A stretch of DNA of 64,000 nt, from assembly GCA_947498625.1 (NCBI GenBank), contig CANMKR010000001.1, forward strand, positions 178,090 to 242,089, in the 5' to 3' direction. This document shows, piece after piece, positions 38,261-48,440 of this stretch. Every line of letters starts with the position of its first letter. Positions within the stretch are counted from its first letter, which is position 1. The position numbers and the translations under genes were made by a program. The notes under the pieces were generated by a model that searched no databases, was not told the DNA's origin, and saw only the letters and a program-made list of their open reading frames with translations. This DNA is from an uncultured Kangiella sp. Lineage in GTDB: Bacteria > Pseudomonadota > Gammaproteobacteria > Enterobacterales > Kangiellaceae.

Positions 38261-38395
38261 ATGAAAAGAACATTTCAACCAAGTAATATCAAACGTAAAC
38301 GCACTCATGGTTTCCGTGCTCGTATGGCTACAAAAAATGGTCGTGCAATTTTAAATCGTCGACGTGCTAAGGGTCGTAAGCGTTTAAGCGCTTAA
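38261..38395 (+). CDS. rpmH: 50S ribosomal protein L34
   Basis: 44 codons reading [19 protein letters not shown] and so on to GRKRLSA, the invariant L34 sequence; length is exact. Too short for many gene finders. It starts the rpmH-rnpA-yidD-yidC-mnmE cluster, 36 bp before rnpA. Confidence 0.98.
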   Translation: MKRTFQPSNIKRKRTHGFRARMATKNGRAILNRRRAKGRKRLSA

Positions 38396-38431
38396 TTCGA
38401 TTTACTATCTACAGTATTTCATTGTTTTACA

Positions 38432-38809
38432 GTGAGTGATCTTAAGCTTGAACCCGACGAGAGGTTTCCTGCTGACTATCGATTACTCACTGCAAAACAA
38501 TACAAGCAAGTTTTCTCCGATCCTGTAAAAGCCTCCAGTAAACACTTTACTCTTCTGGCTTGCACTAATTCATTAGATTTTCCAAGATTAGGTATTATTG
38601 TCGCTAAGAAGAATGTGCGATTGGCAGTTGAGCGTAATCGTATTAAACGATTAACTCGAGAAAGCTTTAGGACTTCGAACCAGACACTTCCGGCAATAGA
38701 TTGTGTGATCTTGGCTCGTCGCGCTAGTAGCGAACAGACGAATCAGGTATTATTCGAGCAGCTTGCTGGCTTGTGGAAAAAAATCTCAAAGCGATGCGCT
38801 GGTTACTGA
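38432..38809 (+). CDS. rnpA: ribonuclease P protein component
   Basis: 125 residues from a GTG start (no strong ribosome site). RNase P protein motif [17 protein letters not shown] with conserved RNR is at about 68-84, and the N-terminus has the [13 protein letters not shown] pattern. Binds the catalytic RNA to process tRNA 5' ends. Its 3' end overlaps yidD in another frame. Confidence 0.95.
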   Translation: MSDLKLEPDERFPADYRLLTAKQYKQVFSDPVKASSKHFTLLACTNSLDFPRLGIIVAKKNVRLAVERNRIKRLTRESFRTSNQTLPAIDCVILARRASSEQTNQVLFEQLAGLWKKISKRCAGY

Positions 38810-39039
38810 TCAAATTAGTTCGATTGTATCAACTGACTTTAAGTCCTTTAATTGGCAATCAATGCCGATTTGCCCCTACTTGCTCCAATTACTCAATTGA
38901 GGCTTTGGAAAAGCATGGCGCTATGAAAGGATCTTGGTTAACGGTGAGACGATTGGCAAGGTGCCACCCTGGCTGTGAAGGCGGTTGCGATCCAGTTCCA
39001 GAACCTCGAGATTTAAAACAGGCATCGAACAGCAAATAA
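38773..39039 (+). CDS. yidD: membrane protein insertion efficiency factor YidD
   Basis: 88 residues from GTG 38773, or 81 from ATG 38794; neither has a clear ribosome site. Core [33 protein letters not shown] with the three conserved cysteines, followed by [15 protein letters not shown] short amphipathic membrane-associated protein aiding YidC. The longer form overlaps rnpA by 37 bp. Confidence 0.95.
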   Translation: MEKNLKAMRWLLIKLVRLYQLTLSPLIGNQCRFAPTCSNYSIEALEKHGAMKGSWLTVRRLARCHPGCEGGCDPVPEPRDLKQASNSK

Positions 39040-39070
39040 CAGATAATTAATGACTTAAAAGAGATTTACC

Positions 39071-40690
39071 ATGTTGGAATCAAAACGCGGTTTTTTGTTC
39101 TTGGCTTTCGCCATTCTTAGCTTTTTACTTTATCAAGCTTGGCAAAAGGATTATGCGCCAAAACCAGTGAAGACAGCGCCAGTAGAGAGTGCTGCTTTAA
39201 CCTCTAACCAATCAGTAACCAAAGATCAATTGATTACAGTTACTACGGATCTAATGAAGTATCAAATTGATCCCGTTGGCGGTGATTTAGTTTATGCCGA
39301 GACCTTGAACTACAACTTGAGACAAAATGAATCAGAACAAAAAGTAGTTTTGTTTGATTATAGAGATCGCGTATACCAAGCCAAAAGTGCTCTGCTAGGT
39401 AATGGTGCACCTGATAATCAATTACCGAGAGCTAGCTACAGCGCTGATCAAATGTCATATCAACTTGGCGATGGTCAAGACAAGTTGATGGTTCCTTTGC
39501 GTTGGCAAAATCAAGCTGGTACCAGTTTTTTAAAGACTTTCACATTTGAGCGTGGCAGTTATTTAGTTGGGCTTGAGTATCTGATCAACAATCAATCGGA
39601 TAACGATCGTACCTATAACTTTATTGCTGAGATTGTGCGCGATCAACAAGAAACAGGTCTTGAAGATAAAGGCGCTTTAGGAATGAGTCCGTTTTTAGGT
39701 ATGGCTTATTCTCCAGAAGATGAAGTATACGAGAAAGTTAGCTTCGAAGATTTAGCAGAAGAAGAAATTAGCGTTTCACGCCAAGGTGGCTGGGTGGGCT
39801 TTATTCAGCATTACTTTGTGGCTGCTTGGATCCCACAACAAAGCTCAAACGTAAGTATTAACGCCAAAATACTAGATAATAAAAATGCAAAAATTCAATT
39901 CGTTGAGCCAACAGTAAGTGTTCCATCTAAAACAACTCAAACAATTAAAGCTTCTCTATACGTTGGTCCTAAACTACTAGAGCAATTAGAAGTGGCCGCG
40001 CCAGGTCTAAACAAAACCATGGATTTGTCATGGGTTTGGTGGATAGGTATACCTTTATATAAATTGTTGAACTTCTTTTACGGCTTTTTAGCCAATTGGG
40101 GTTTGGCGATTATCATGGTAACCATTACGGTAAAGACCATTTTATATCCGTTATCCAAAAAGCAGTACAAATCAGCTCATGCAATGCGCAAAATGCAGCC
40201 AAAAATGCAACGCCTTAAAGAGCGTTATGGCGATGACAAGCAGCGTATGCAACAAGAAATGATGAAAATGTATAAGGAAGAAGGCAGTAATCCTTTCGGT
40301 GGTTGTTTACCGATGTTATTGCAGTTCCCGATCTTCATCGCCTTGTACTATGTATTGTTTGAAGCGGTCGAACTGCGCCATGCGCCATTCTTTGGTTGGA
40401 TCCAAGATTTATCGGTACAGGATCCCTACTTTGTATTGCCATTATTAATGGGGGCCAGTATGTATTTAATGCAAAAAATGCAGCCGACATCACCAACAAT
40501 GGATCCAATGCAACAAAAAATGTTCCAATATCTACCGGTATTTTTCACCGTATTTATGTTGTTCTTCCCTGCTGGTCTGGTTCTTTACTGGTTATGCAAT
40601 AACTTAATCTCTATTGCGCAGCAGCAATATGTGAATAAGAAAATTGAAAAAGACGAAGCCTTAGGTAAGAATAAAAAGAAGAAGAAATAA
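39071..40690 (+). CDS. yidC: membrane protein insertase YidC
   Basis: 539 residues. N-terminal span (about 7-20), large periplasmic domain (about 45-330), then the conserved insertase core: GLAIIMVTITVKTILYPLSKKQYKSAHAMRKMQPKM, a charged cytoplasmic loop, GGCLPMLLQFPIFIALYYVLFEAVELR and FPAGLVLYWLCNNLISIAQQ. Lys-rich C-terminus. Inserts membrane proteins alone or with SecYEG; the atp c-subunit encoded downstream is a classic client. 13 bp before mnmE. Confidence 0.97.
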   Translation: MLESKRGFLFLAFAILSFLLYQAWQKDYAPKPVKTAPVESAALTSNQSVTKDQLITVTTDLMKYQIDPVGGDLVYAETLNYNLRQNESEQKVVLFDYRDRVYQAKSALLGNGAPDNQLPRASYSADQMSYQLGDGQDKLMVPLRWQNQAGTSFLKTFTFERGSYLVGLEYLINNQSDNDRTYNFIAEIVRDQQETGLEDKGALGMSPFLGMAYSPEDEVYEKVSFEDLAEEEISVSRQGGWVGFIQHYFVAAWIPQQSSNVSINAKILDNKNAKIQFVEPTVSVPSKTTQTIKASLYVGPKLLEQLEVAAPGLNKTMDLSWVWWIGIPLYKLLNFFYGFLANWGLAIIMVTITVKTILYPLSKKQYKSAHAMRKMQPKMQRLKERYGDDKQRMQQEMMKMYKEEGSNPFGGCLPMLLQFPIFIALYYVLFEAVELRHAPFFGWIQDLSVQDPYFVLPLLMGASMYLMQKMQPTSPTMDPMQQKMFQYLPVFFTVFMLFFPAGLVLYWLCNNLISIAQQQYVNKKIEKDEALGKNKKKKK

Positions 40691-40703
40691 TTAGGAATTA
40701 TTT

Positions 40704-42062
40704 GTGTCATTCAAAGACACTATAGCCGCAATTGCAACGCCACCTGGTCGAGGTGGCGTTGGCATTATTCGTATTTCAGGGAAGCTCTCTTCCAGCATTG
40801 CCAAAACACTTTTAAAAACCGAATTAAAAATTCGCGATGCCAGCTATTTACCCTTTTATGACGATCAGGAACAAGTGATCGATCAAGGGATCGCGATTTT
40901 CTTTAAAGCGCCACACTCATTTACCGGAGAAGATGTTTTAGAGTTGCAAGGTCATGGTGGCCCTGTGGTTCTGGATATTTTACTAAAAGAACTATTAAAA
41001 CTTGGCGTACGTCTAGCAAACCCCGGGGAGTTTTCAGAGCGAGCCTTTTTAAATGACAAACTGGATTTGGCTCAAGCTGAAGCAATTGCCGATTTAATTG
41101 AATCCACTTCTGAGCAAGCAGCGCGTTCGGCAGTAAGATCGCTACAAGGAGATTTTTCAGCAAAAGTTAACGCCTTGGTAGAAGAGTTAATAGCCTTAAG
41201 AATTTATGTAGAAGCCGCGATAGATTTTCCAGAGGAAGAAATAGACTTTTTATCAGACGGCAAAGTTTTAACCGATCTAAATAGCATATTAACTTCGATT
41301 GAAAAACTACAAAAAGAAGCACAGCAGGGCTCCATATTAAGAGAAGGCATGACGGTGGTTATTGCCGGAAAACCGAATGCAGGTAAATCGAGTTTGCTGA
41401 ACGCCTTAGCAGGAAAAGAAGCTGCAATTGTCACAGAAATAGCAGGAACCACGCGCGATGTTCTACGCGAACATATTCATATTGATGGGATGCCATTGCA
41501 TATTATTGATACGGCAGGACTGCGGGAAAGCGATGATAAAGTTGAGCAGATTGGTATAGAGCGAGCTTGGGCGGAAATAGAAAAAGCCGATCAATTAATT
41601 TTGGTGGCAGATTCAAATGAAGTAACAAGTTTTAATCCTAGTGGAATTGATCCTAGTTTTTCAAAGTTTGAGCAGTTTAAAGACAAGTTATTGATCGTTG
41701 CGAATAAAATTGATCTTACTAAACAGCGGTCATTGGTTATAGATGAAAATTATAAAGTGGTACCAATCAGTGCAAAACACGGAACCGGCATTGAACAGCT
41801 TAAAACACAATTAAAAGAGATTGTGGGTTATAACCAATCTTCAGAAGGAACCTTTTTAGCTAGAAGGCGCCACCTCGATGCGATAGAAAAATCTTTAAAC
41901 TTTTGTAACAAAGGTAAGCAGCAACTAGTCTCTTTCAATGCAGGTGAGCTGTTAGCAGATGAATTAAGACAAGCTCAAAATTCTTTATCAGAAATCACAG
42001 GCGAATTTTCTGCTGATGATTTGTTAGGAAGAATATTTTCAAGTTTTTGTATTGGTAAATAA
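40704..42062 (+). CDS. mnmE: tRNA modification GTPase MnmE
   Basis: 452 residues from GTG 40704. N-terminal tetrahydrofolate-binding domain ([22 protein letters not shown]), helical domain, G domain with P-loop [15 protein letters not shown]2 GTTRD, G3 DTAGLRES and G4 NKID, and the C-terminal CIGK with catalytic Cys. Works with MnmG (at 45767) to install cmnm5U34 on tRNA. Confidence 0.97.
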   Translation: MSFKDTIAAIATPPGRGGVGIIRISGKLSSSIAKTLLKTELKIRDASYLPFYDDQEQVIDQGIAIFFKAPHSFTGEDVLELQGHGGPVVLDILLKELLKLGVRLANPGEFSERAFLNDKLDLAQAEAIADLIESTSEQAARSAVRSLQGDFSAKVNALVEELIALRIYVEAAIDFPEEEIDFLSDGKVLTDLNSILTSIEKLQKEAQQGSILREGMTVVIAGKPNAGKSSLLNALAGKEAAIVTEIAGTTRDVLREHIHIDGMPLHIIDTAGLRESDDKVEQIGIERAWAEIEKADQLILVADSNEVTSFNPSGIDPSFSKFEQFKDKLLIVANKIDLTKQRSLVIDENYKVVPISAKHGTGIEQLKTQLKEIVGYNQSSEGTFLARRRHLDAIEKSLNFCNKGKQQLVSFNAGELLADELRQAQNSLSEITGEFSADDLLGRIFSSFCIGK

Positions 42063-42086
42063 CCAAGTTAATTATTAGAGGTAGTT

Positions 42087-42572
42087 ATGTCAAAGAGTAA
42101 AGTGTTCAAATGGCTTTTGTTTTTGGTTTTAGGTGGGGCCGTTGTTTTCGCTGCAGTACTCTACTATGTCGGATTCTTTTCTTCGTCGGCTTACTTCTCA
42201 ACCGATGAAGGTGCTATTCGAGGTTATGATACGGTTGCCTATTTTACGGAGAGTAAAGCTGTTAAAGGTTCTAAAGAATTTACAACTAATTGGAATAATG
42301 CCGATTGGTATTTTTCAAGTAAAGAAAATTTAGTCTTATTTAAACAAAACCCTGAAAAATATGCGCCACAATATGGTGGCTATTGTGCTTACGCTTTAGC
42401 ACATGAGCATGTGGCAAATACCGATCCTGAAGCTTGGAAAATTGTAGATGATCGTTTATTCCTAAATTACAATAAAGGCGTTCAAGAGAAGTGGAGCAAA
42501 GATATTCCAGGCTTTATCAAAAAAGCAGACGATTACTGGCCAAAATCTACACCAGCACAAAACTTAAATTAA
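42087..42572 (+). CDS. YHS-domain protein, membrane anchored
   Basis: 161 residues. One N-terminal span (about 9-30) followed by a YHS domain: IRGYDTVAYF (about 44-53), WYFSSKENLVLFKQNPEKYAPQYGGYCAYALA (about 73-105). YHS domains are linked to metal binding or transport; this type is frequently described as a hypothetical YHS-family protein. 24 bp after mnmE and ending in an intrinsic terminator, so it is the last gene of that cluster. Confidence 0.85.
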   Translation: MSKSKVFKWLLFLVLGGAVVFAAVLYYVGFFSSSAYFSTDEGAIRGYDTVAYFTESKAVKGSKEFTTNWNNADWYFSSKENLVLFKQNPEKYAPQYGGYCAYALAHEHVANTDPEAWKIVDDRLFLNYNKGVQEKWSKDIPGFIKKADDYWPKSTPAQNLN

Positions 42573-42573
42573 T

Positions 42574-42600
42574 AAAAAAGGAGCTACAAGCTCCTTTTTT
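42574..42600 (+). terminator. intrinsic terminator after YHS gene
   Basis: AAAAAAGGAGCT / AGCTCCTTTTTT with a 3-base loop. Also read in reverse it can end the ypfJ-like gene. Confidence 0.93.
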
Positions 42601-42623
42601 ATTAATAAGAATATAAAGTACTA

Positions 42624-43472
42624 TTAAATACCTGTATTGCATTGATTATAATCACCACTTCTTAAACCTTGATTGAACCATTGCATTCTTTGTTCTGAAG
42701 AACCGTGAGTAAAATTTTCTTTACGCGGCGGGATCCCTGCTCTTTTCATGATGGTATCGTCGCCCACCGATGCGGCCGCTTGCATTGCTTCTTGAATATC
42801 TCCACGCTCTAGCGTTCCAGTACGCTTTTCGTTGTGATGCGCCCAAACTCCAGCCAGGCAATCTGCTTGCAATTCCATTCTAACCTGCAAATCATTAGCT
42901 TGTGCTTTACTGTTGGCGCGAGCTTGCATCTGGCGAACATTTTTAGAAGTTCCAGTGATCGTTTGAATGTGATGCCCCACTTCATGCGCAATAACATACG
43001 CTAGAGCAAAATCACCAGAAGCTCCCATGTTTTTAAGTTCATTTAAAAAACTTAAATCCAAATAGATTTCCTGATCAGCTGGACAATAAAAAGGACCCGA
43101 TGCTGAGCGCCCAGTACCGCATGCGGTTGGGGTTGAGTTAGAGTATAAAGTTAAGCCAGGTTCTTTGTATTGGCTATTAGCTTGTCGGAATAAGTTGTTC
43201 CAAGTCACTTCAGTATCTCTTAGCACCACAGAAACGAATTGAGCAACTTCTTGTTCTTGAGCGCTAGGTTTATATTCAGTATTGGTTTGAGTCTGTGTTT
43301 GTCCTTGATTACCAAGAACACCACTCAAAGCACGCATAGGATCTTCATTAAAAACAAAAATGGCAACCAGCGCCATGACAATACCACCGACACCAATGCC
43401 TGCACCGCGTTTCACGGCTTTACCGCGTCGATCAGTGATGTTGCGGCTACCTTCTCTTCCTTTCCAGCGCAT
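42624..43472 (-). CDS. YpfJ-type neutral zinc metallopeptidase
   Basis: 282 residues. One N-terminal span (about 24-42) then a periplasmic zincin domain: HEVGHHIQ (about 166-173) and MELQADCLAGVWAHH with the downstream Glu/Asp. GSSEQRMQWFNQGLRSGDYNQCNT is the usual end of the YpfJ/KPN_02809 family (PF04228). Protease activity is expected; substrate unknown. Confidence 0.92.
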   Translation of the reverse strand: MRWKGREGSRNITDRRGKAVKRGAGIGVGGIVMALVAIFVFNEDPMRALSGVLGNQGQTQTQTNTEYKPSAQEQEVAQFVSVVLRDTEVTWNNLFRQANSQYKEPGLTLYSNSTPTACGTGRSASGPFYCPADQEIYLDLSFLNELKNMGASGDFALAYVIAHEVGHHIQTITGTSKNVRQMQARANSKAQANDLQVRMELQADCLAGVWAHHNEKRTGTLERGDIQEAMQAAASVGDDTIMKRAGIPPRKENFTHGSSEQRMQWFNQGLRSGDYNQCNTGI

Positions 43473-43547
43473 AATTACCTCATATCCTATTAACTAGATA
43501 ACAAAACTTTACCATAAAAATAAAAAAGGAGTAAAAGACCAATAAAT

Positions 43548-43576
43548 AAAAAAGCTCGCATAGTGCGAGCTTTTTA
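43548..43576. terminator. intrinsic terminator after the minus-strand pair
   Basis: AAAAAAGCTCGCA and TGCGAGCTTTTT pair perfectly around a 3-base loop; U-run on the minus strand ends the gene at 43590. Confidence 0.92.
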
Positions 43577-43589
43577 AAAGTGTGAAAAT

Positions 43590-44849
43590 CTATTCAGTGG
43601 GTTGCACTTGTTCTCTGCGAACGCGCAAATCAGAAATATCTCGGATACGGAAGGGTTTTTCGACATAATTACCCGTTGAAATTTCATAGCGGATGTTGGC
43701 AGTAGAGCCGCGAACCGAACGAATTTCGCCCTTGTATTCTTTACCGCGATAATTGAAATAAGTATCGTAACCTACATACTTTCCAATATCTGATACCGGG
43801 GTATCTTGAACCTTTAAACCTAAAATAGTCTTTACCGTAACTTCTTCAGGAGTGACAACGTCAAGTTGTGGCAGCTCAGATGGATCCGGGCGGTTACCAA
43901 AAAGAGGCGTTACCGCCTGATCATTAAGCGAGACATTGGCATTTAATAAGCTGACCAAGCGTCTAGGTGTAGCACTCATTAAACTTAATGGTTGTAAGCT
44001 ATCAGTGGGTTGGAAATATAACTTAATGGAACGAGGGTTGCCGTGGTATTTTTCATATAAAGTATAAAACTCTGGGCTTAAGAAAATATTTTCTTTGAAC
44101 AGCATATGCTTTACATGAGAAATATGGCGTTCGGTATACTGTTTTTCAGTTAGTGCCGTTTCGTTAGCGCACAATGCATTAATTTCTCTTTGAATACCAT
44201 TGTCAGCAAGCTCTAAAGAACCGCCGCCAACAGTAATGCCTAGTGGGTTATTGAAATTAAAATTATTAAAGGTTAAATTAAATTTAGTGGTATTAAATTT
44301 ATCAATAAGTACATAGATATCGGCAAAGGCTTTACGGGCGCTATTATCAACAGTCAGTTTAATACGAGCGTCGCTTTCTAAAGCACTTATTCCAGCAGCT
44401 TGCAGATCACTGTAAGATAAATCATTACGAGTACCACAGCCTGCGAAAGTTAGATCACTATAAAGATTACTTTCTTGGTTAGCCACATCATCCATAATGG
44501 GATCAAATGGCAGTTTAGCTCTGTCAAAATTAAAATAAATATCAAAATGTTTAGGCAGTGATTCTAAGTCTTGGCTACCCAGTGCTTTTGTTACTTTAAC
44601 ATTGGTAAGAATATTGCCGGTACCGGTGCGGACTTCACCAAAAGTTAAAGGTTTAGATAAGCCCGGGATTGGTATGCTGATTCCTTTGGTAACGCTGTCG
44701 CCATTGATATCAATATAAGTTGAACTATAACTACCGCCATTAGCAACTATAATGCTGTCGATAGCTTGTTTATTTTTGTACCAAGCATAACCATAGGCCG
44801 CCGCTGCTATAACCAAAATAAAAATAAAAAAACGAATAAAAAATCTCAC
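43590..44849 (-). CDS. membrane-anchored protein of unknown function with SH3-like C-terminus
   Basis: 419 residues from GTG 44849, preceded at 6 bases by AAGGAG. An in-frame ATG at 44996 is open but would run into the CPBP gene and lacks a ribosome site, so it is not used. One N-terminal span (about 2-21), a large periplasmic region with several beta-rich segments and a Cys-containing FAGCGTRNDLS, and a C-terminal YVGYDTYFNYRGKEYKGEI...RVRRE stretch that looks like a small SH3-like beta barrel. No family is recognised. Start lies 12 bp after the stop of the CPBP gene, probably one transcript. Confidence 0.65.
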   Translation of the reverse strand: MRFFIRFFIFILVIAAAAYGYAWYKNKQAIDSIIVANGGSYSSTYIDINGDSVTKGISIPIPGLSKPLTFGEVRTGTGNILTNVKVTKALGSQDLESLPKHFDIYFNFDRAKLPFDPIMDDVANQESNLYSDLTFAGCGTRNDLSYSDLQAAGISALESDARIKLTVDNSARKAFADIYVLIDKFNTTKFNLTFNNFNFNNPLGITVGGGSLELADNGIQREINALCANETALTEKQYTERHISHVKHMLFKENIFLSPEFYTLYEKYHGNPRSIKLYFQPTDSLQPLSLMSATPRRLVSLLNANVSLNDQAVTPLFGNRPDPSELPQLDVVTPEEVTVKTILGLKVQDTPVSDIGKYVGYDTYFNYRGKEYKGEIRSVRGSTANIRYEISTGNYVEKPFRIRDISDLRVRREQVQPTE

Positions 44850-44860
44850 ACTAAACTCCT

Positions 44861-45556
44861 TTAGTTCGACCCTATTATTAATAAAGTTGCATTGTATGTT
44901 GCGTGCATCGCAATCGGGTTGAGCATAGATTGGCTTGTATGGCGCAGGATTGCAAGCATTACAGCCAAACAAAATACCGCAAACCAAGCGACCCAATATT
45001 GATGGTATTCAAATAAATGAAATAAAGTAAAAATTATCGAGGATAAAAGTGTAGCCGTTAGCAAGCTCCATTGTTTATTAAGGCTATCAAATAAAATCCC
45101 TCGAAAAAGATACTCTTCGCCAATGGGTGCAATAATGATGACGCTGATAAAAACTAAAACAACTGCCCAAGGCTCACTATTGAGAGCTTGGCTGATGCTG
45201 GTTTGCAAAGAATCAGAAGCTGGAAACCATGATTGAAGTTGAAGAACAAAAAGCGCCGCCAATAAGCCAAGGAATATAGCTAACGAAATTGAAGAAAGGC
45301 TTATGTTAAGCTGTGAAAGGAAGTTTTGACGCAAATAACTTTTGCTAATGTAAAACAATAGGGCGTAACTGAATAGCATGGAGCCAACAATAGTGATAGC
45401 TAAGTGATCGCCATTGGCATTGCTTAAAGTAGTTTGGTTGACGCCTAAAGCCATCAGTATTAAAGCTGAAAAAAGTAACATGAGCAAAAAAACGATGAGT
45501 AACAAGCTTAATGCTTGGCCAAGGTTTGGAATGGCTGAGGGCTTAGAATTGTCCAT
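44861..45556 (-). CDS. CPBP-family intramembrane metalloprotease
   Basis: 231 residues with about seven spans. Diagnostic motif 1 EEYLFRGILF (about 147-156) and motif 2 FTLFHLF, plus the later HATYNATLL with His and Asn. CPBP/CAAX-type (Abi) proteases cut membrane or lipidated proteins; in bacteria some give bacteriocin immunity. Substrate unknown. First gene of a two-gene minus-strand transcript. Confidence 0.88.
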   Translation of the reverse strand: MDNSKPSAIPNLGQALSLLLIVFLLMLLFSALILMALGVNQTTLSNANGDHLAITIVGSMLFSYALLFYISKSYLRQNFLSQLNISLSSISLAIFLGLLAALFVLQLQSWFPASDSLQTSISQALNSEPWAVVLVFISVIIIAPIGEEYLFRGILFDSLNKQWSLLTATLLSSIIFTLFHLFEYHQYWVAWFAVFCLAVMLAILRHTSQSMLNPIAMHATYNATLLIIGSN

Positions 45557-45766
45557 TGAATAGGGTTATGGATATAAAGAATTGATTTTATAGACAAAAG
45601 TTGCAATATGATAGATAGCAGCGACTAAAAATTTAGGTAAAAAACTGTTCAAAAGATAGTCAAATGTCGGTATGATCGCTCACCCTTGAAAAATTCGCTT
45701 TACAGCTAGCTTTGGCAAGAAAATATAGCGTCTTAGATTGTTTGAGTTAATACGGTTATTAAAGTC

Positions 45767-47665
45767 ATGAAATACCCAGAAAAATATTCTGTCATTATTG
45801 TAGGCGGCGGCCATGCTGGCACAGAAGCAGCGTTGGCATCGGCACGGATGGGTGTGAAAACTTTATTGTTAACTCATAACGTGGATACACTTGGTCAAAT
45901 GTCTTGCAACCCCGCGATTGGCGGTATTGGTAAAGGTCATCTGGTTAAGGAAATCGACGCGCTTGGCGGTGCCATGGCGAAAGCGATTGATCTTGGCGGT
46001 ATTCAATTTAGAACATTAAACGCCTCAAAAGGTCCAGCGGTTCGCGCAACTCGTGGCCAAGCCGATAGAGCTTTATACAAAGCGGCTATTCGCAACATGT
46101 TGGAAAGCCAAGAAAATCTGCAAATTTTTCAAAATGCCGTGGTGGATCTTATTGTCGATGGTAAAGGTGACCAGCAAAAAGTAACCGGCGTTAAAACGCA
46201 AATGGGTTTGGAGTTTTATGCCGAGTCAGTAGTGCTTACAGTCGGTACTTTCCTTGGTGGAAAAATTCACATAGGTTTAGAAAATCATTCTGGCGGTCGC
46301 GCAGGTGATCCACCTTCAAACGCATTGGCTGAACGTTTGCGTGCATTACCTTTTAGAGTAGACCGTTTAAAAACCGGCACCCCGCCAAGAATTGATGCGA
46401 AGTCCGTTGATTTTTCGGTGATGCAAGAACAACCTGGCGATACACCAGTACCCACCTTTTCTTTTATGGGTAAAGCTTCTGATCATCCAGAACAAATTAG
46501 CTGCTGGATTACTCACACTAATGAACAAACTCACGATGTGATCCGAGGAGGATTAGATCGTTCGCCTATGTATTCTGGCGTAATTGAAGGTGTGGGTCCG
46601 CGTTATTGTCCTTCCATTGAAGATAAAATTGTTCGCTTTGCGGATAAAAACAGTCACCAAATTTTTGTTGAGCCAGAAGGTTTAAATTCTGATGAACTAT
46701 ACCCAAATGGCATTTCGACCAGTTTACCATTTGATGTACAAATGGATCTGGTGCGCTCTATTAAAGGATTTGAAAACGCTCACATTACCCGCCCAGGTTA
46801 CGCCATTGAATATGACTATTTCGATCCAAGAGATTTAAAAGCTTCTCTTGAAACTAAGTTTATCCACGGTTTATATTTTGCTGGGCAAATCAACGGTACT
46901 ACAGGTTATGAAGAAGCCGGCGCCCAAGGTTTAATTGCAGGAATGAACGCTGCATTGCAGTCGCAAGGCAAAGACTCATGGTCACCGCGTCGTGACGAAG
47001 CCTATATAGGCGTCTTGATAGATGACTTGATTACTCGAGGTACTCAAGAGCCTTATCGTATGTTTACTTCGCGTGCGGAATACCGGTTGATATTGCGCGA
47101 AGATAACGCCGATTCACGTTTAACCGAAAAAGGTCGTGAATTAGGACTGGTGGATGATACTCGCTGGTCAGCCTTTAGCGAAAAAATGGAGTCTATTGAA
47201 AAAGAATCTAATCGTTTGGCGTCCTTAGTGATACGCCCAGACAGTGCTGCAGCCAAAGCCTTAAATCAACAGATAAAAGATCCCATCAGTCGCGCTTACA
47301 AGGTGCAAGAATTATTACGTCGTCCAGATTTAAGCTATCAAACCTTAATGCAATTACCTGAAATGGGTGAAGCGGTAAGCGATCCTAAAGTTGCAGAGCA
47401 AGTTGAAATTCAAGTTAAATATGCAGGTTATATTGATCGCCAAAAAGATGAAGTGGAACGTAATCTAAGAAACGAAAACACCAGTTTGCCTTTAGATATG
47501 GACTACACTCAAGTAAAAGGTTTGTCTAATGAAGTGGCGCAAAAGCTTGCCAATATTAAGCCTGAAACTATTGGTCAAGCAAGCCGGGTTGCTGGAATAA
47601 CACCTGCAGCAATATCGTTATTACTGGTGTATCTAAAGAAAAGAAAGCACTTAAAAAGCGCTTAA
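45767..47665 (+). CDS. mnmG: tRNA uridine-5-carboxymethylaminomethyl modification enzyme MnmG
   Basis: 632 residues (E. coli 629). FAD-binding [17 protein letters not shown] at 13-29, [22 protein letters not shown] with catalytic Cys, [10 protein letters not shown] and [21 protein letters not shown]-terminal helical domain binds MnmE. First gene of the mnmG-rsmG-parAB stretch. Confidence 0.98.
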   Translation: MKYPEKYSVIIVGGGHAGTEAALASARMGVKTLLLTHNVDTLGQMSCNPAIGGIGKGHLVKEIDALGGAMAKAIDLGGIQFRTLNASKGPAVRATRGQADRALYKAAIRNMLESQENLQIFQNAVVDLIVDGKGDQQKVTGVKTQMGLEFYAESVVLTVGTFLGGKIHIGLENHSGGRAGDPPSNALAERLRALPFRVDRLKTGTPPRIDAKSVDFSVMQEQPGDTPVPTFSFMGKASDHPEQISCWITHTNEQTHDVIRGGLDRSPMYSGVIEGVGPRYCPSIEDKIVRFADKNSHQIFVEPEGLNSDELYPNGISTSLPFDVQMDLVRSIKGFENAHITRPGYAIEYDYFDPRDLKASLETKFIHGLYFAGQINGTTGYEEAGAQGLIAGMNAALQSQGKDSWSPRRDEAYIGVLIDDLITRGTQEPYRMFTSRAEYRLILREDNADSRLTEKGRELGLVDDTRWSAFSEKMESIEKESNRLASLVIRPDSAAAKALNQQIKDPISRAYKVQELLRRPDLSYQTLMQLPEMGEAVSDPKVAEQVEIQVKYAGYIDRQKDEVERNLRNENTSLPLDMDYTQVKGLSNEVAQKLANIKPETIGQASRVAGITPAAISLLLVYLKKRKHLKSA

Positions 47666-47680
47666 AATTAGAGGCAAATT

Positions 47681-47782
47681 ATGAATACAGGTGTAATGAT
47701 TGCGTTAATGGTGGTTTTTATTGGTGCGTTTGTAGCCATTGCTGGATCTAAAAAGAAAAAAGACGACGATAACGATAAATAA
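47681..47782 (+). CDS. 33-residue single-span membrane peptide between mnmG and rsmG
   Basis: Small open frame starting MNTGVMIALMVVFIGAFVA, with GAGG six bases upstream, one hydrophobic helix (about 5-21) and a charged tail (KKKK then DDDNDK). Its stop is one base before the rsmG ATG, so rsmG lacks its own ribosome site and is probably translated by coupling to it. Similar small membrane peptides accompany respiratory or transport complexes, but no family is recognised. Confidence 0.7.
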   Translation: MNTGVMIALMVVFIGAFVAIAGSKKKKDDDNDK

Positions 47783-47783
47783 A

Positions 47784-48428
47784 ATGGATCCCAAAAACAC
47801 GGTTTTACAGCAAGAATTCATTAATAAGTGTAATAAGCTTGGTATAAAAGTAGATCTTGATAAGTCAGAAAAGTTGCTTTCTTATTTAACTTCTCTACTA
47901 AAGTGGAACAAAGCTTTTAATCTAACTGCAATTACCAACGAACAAGAAGCGTTAGATCTGCATTTATTGGATTCGGTTTCTATTTCTCCTTACATTGAAC
48001 CTTTTGAAACTCTGATTGATGTGGGAACTGGCGGCGGTTTACCAGGTATTCCTTTGGCAATATTAAATCCTGATAAAGCCTTTAGTTTATTGGATACTAA
48101 CTCCAAGAAAACACGTTTTTTGAAACAAGTGGTTTATGAGTTGGGTTTAAAAAATGTCGATGTGATCCATTCAAGAGTGCAAGACTTTGATTATCATTCG
48201 GGGTATGCTTGCATTCTTTCGCGGGCTTTTGCCTCGATAGAGGATATGGTCACTTGGACTCAGCACCTATTAGCGGTGAATGGCCAATGGCTGGCAATGA
48301 AAGGTGTTTATCCAACGGAAGAGATAGCGGCTTTGCCTAAAGGTATGGAAGTTTGCCGTACTGAGACGATAAAGTTGCCCAATCGGACTGAAGAACGCCA
48401 TTTAATTTATATACAAAAGAATAACTAG
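47784..48428 (+). CDS. rsmG: 16S rRNA (guanine-527-N7)-methyltransferase RsmG
   Basis: 214 residues from ATG 47784; a longer frame to 47739 runs through the small peptide gene and is rejected. LLKWNKAFNLTAI, LHLLDSVSI, and motif I DVGTGGGLPGIPLAI are diagnostic of RsmG (GidB). Methylates G527 of 16S rRNA; loss gives low-level streptomycin resistance in E. coli. Confidence 0.95.
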   Translation: MDPKNTVLQQEFINKCNKLGIKVDLDKSEKLLSYLTSLLKWNKAFNLTAITNEQEALDLHLLDSVSISPYIEPFETLIDVGTGGGLPGIPLAILNPDKAFSLLDTNSKKTRFLKQVVYELGLKNVDVIHSRVQDFDYHSGYACILSRAFASIEDMVTWTQHLLAVNGQWLAMKGVYPTEEIAALPKGMEVCRTETIKLPNRTEERHLIYIQKNN

Positions 48429-48440
48429 CTCGAGGTCGGT

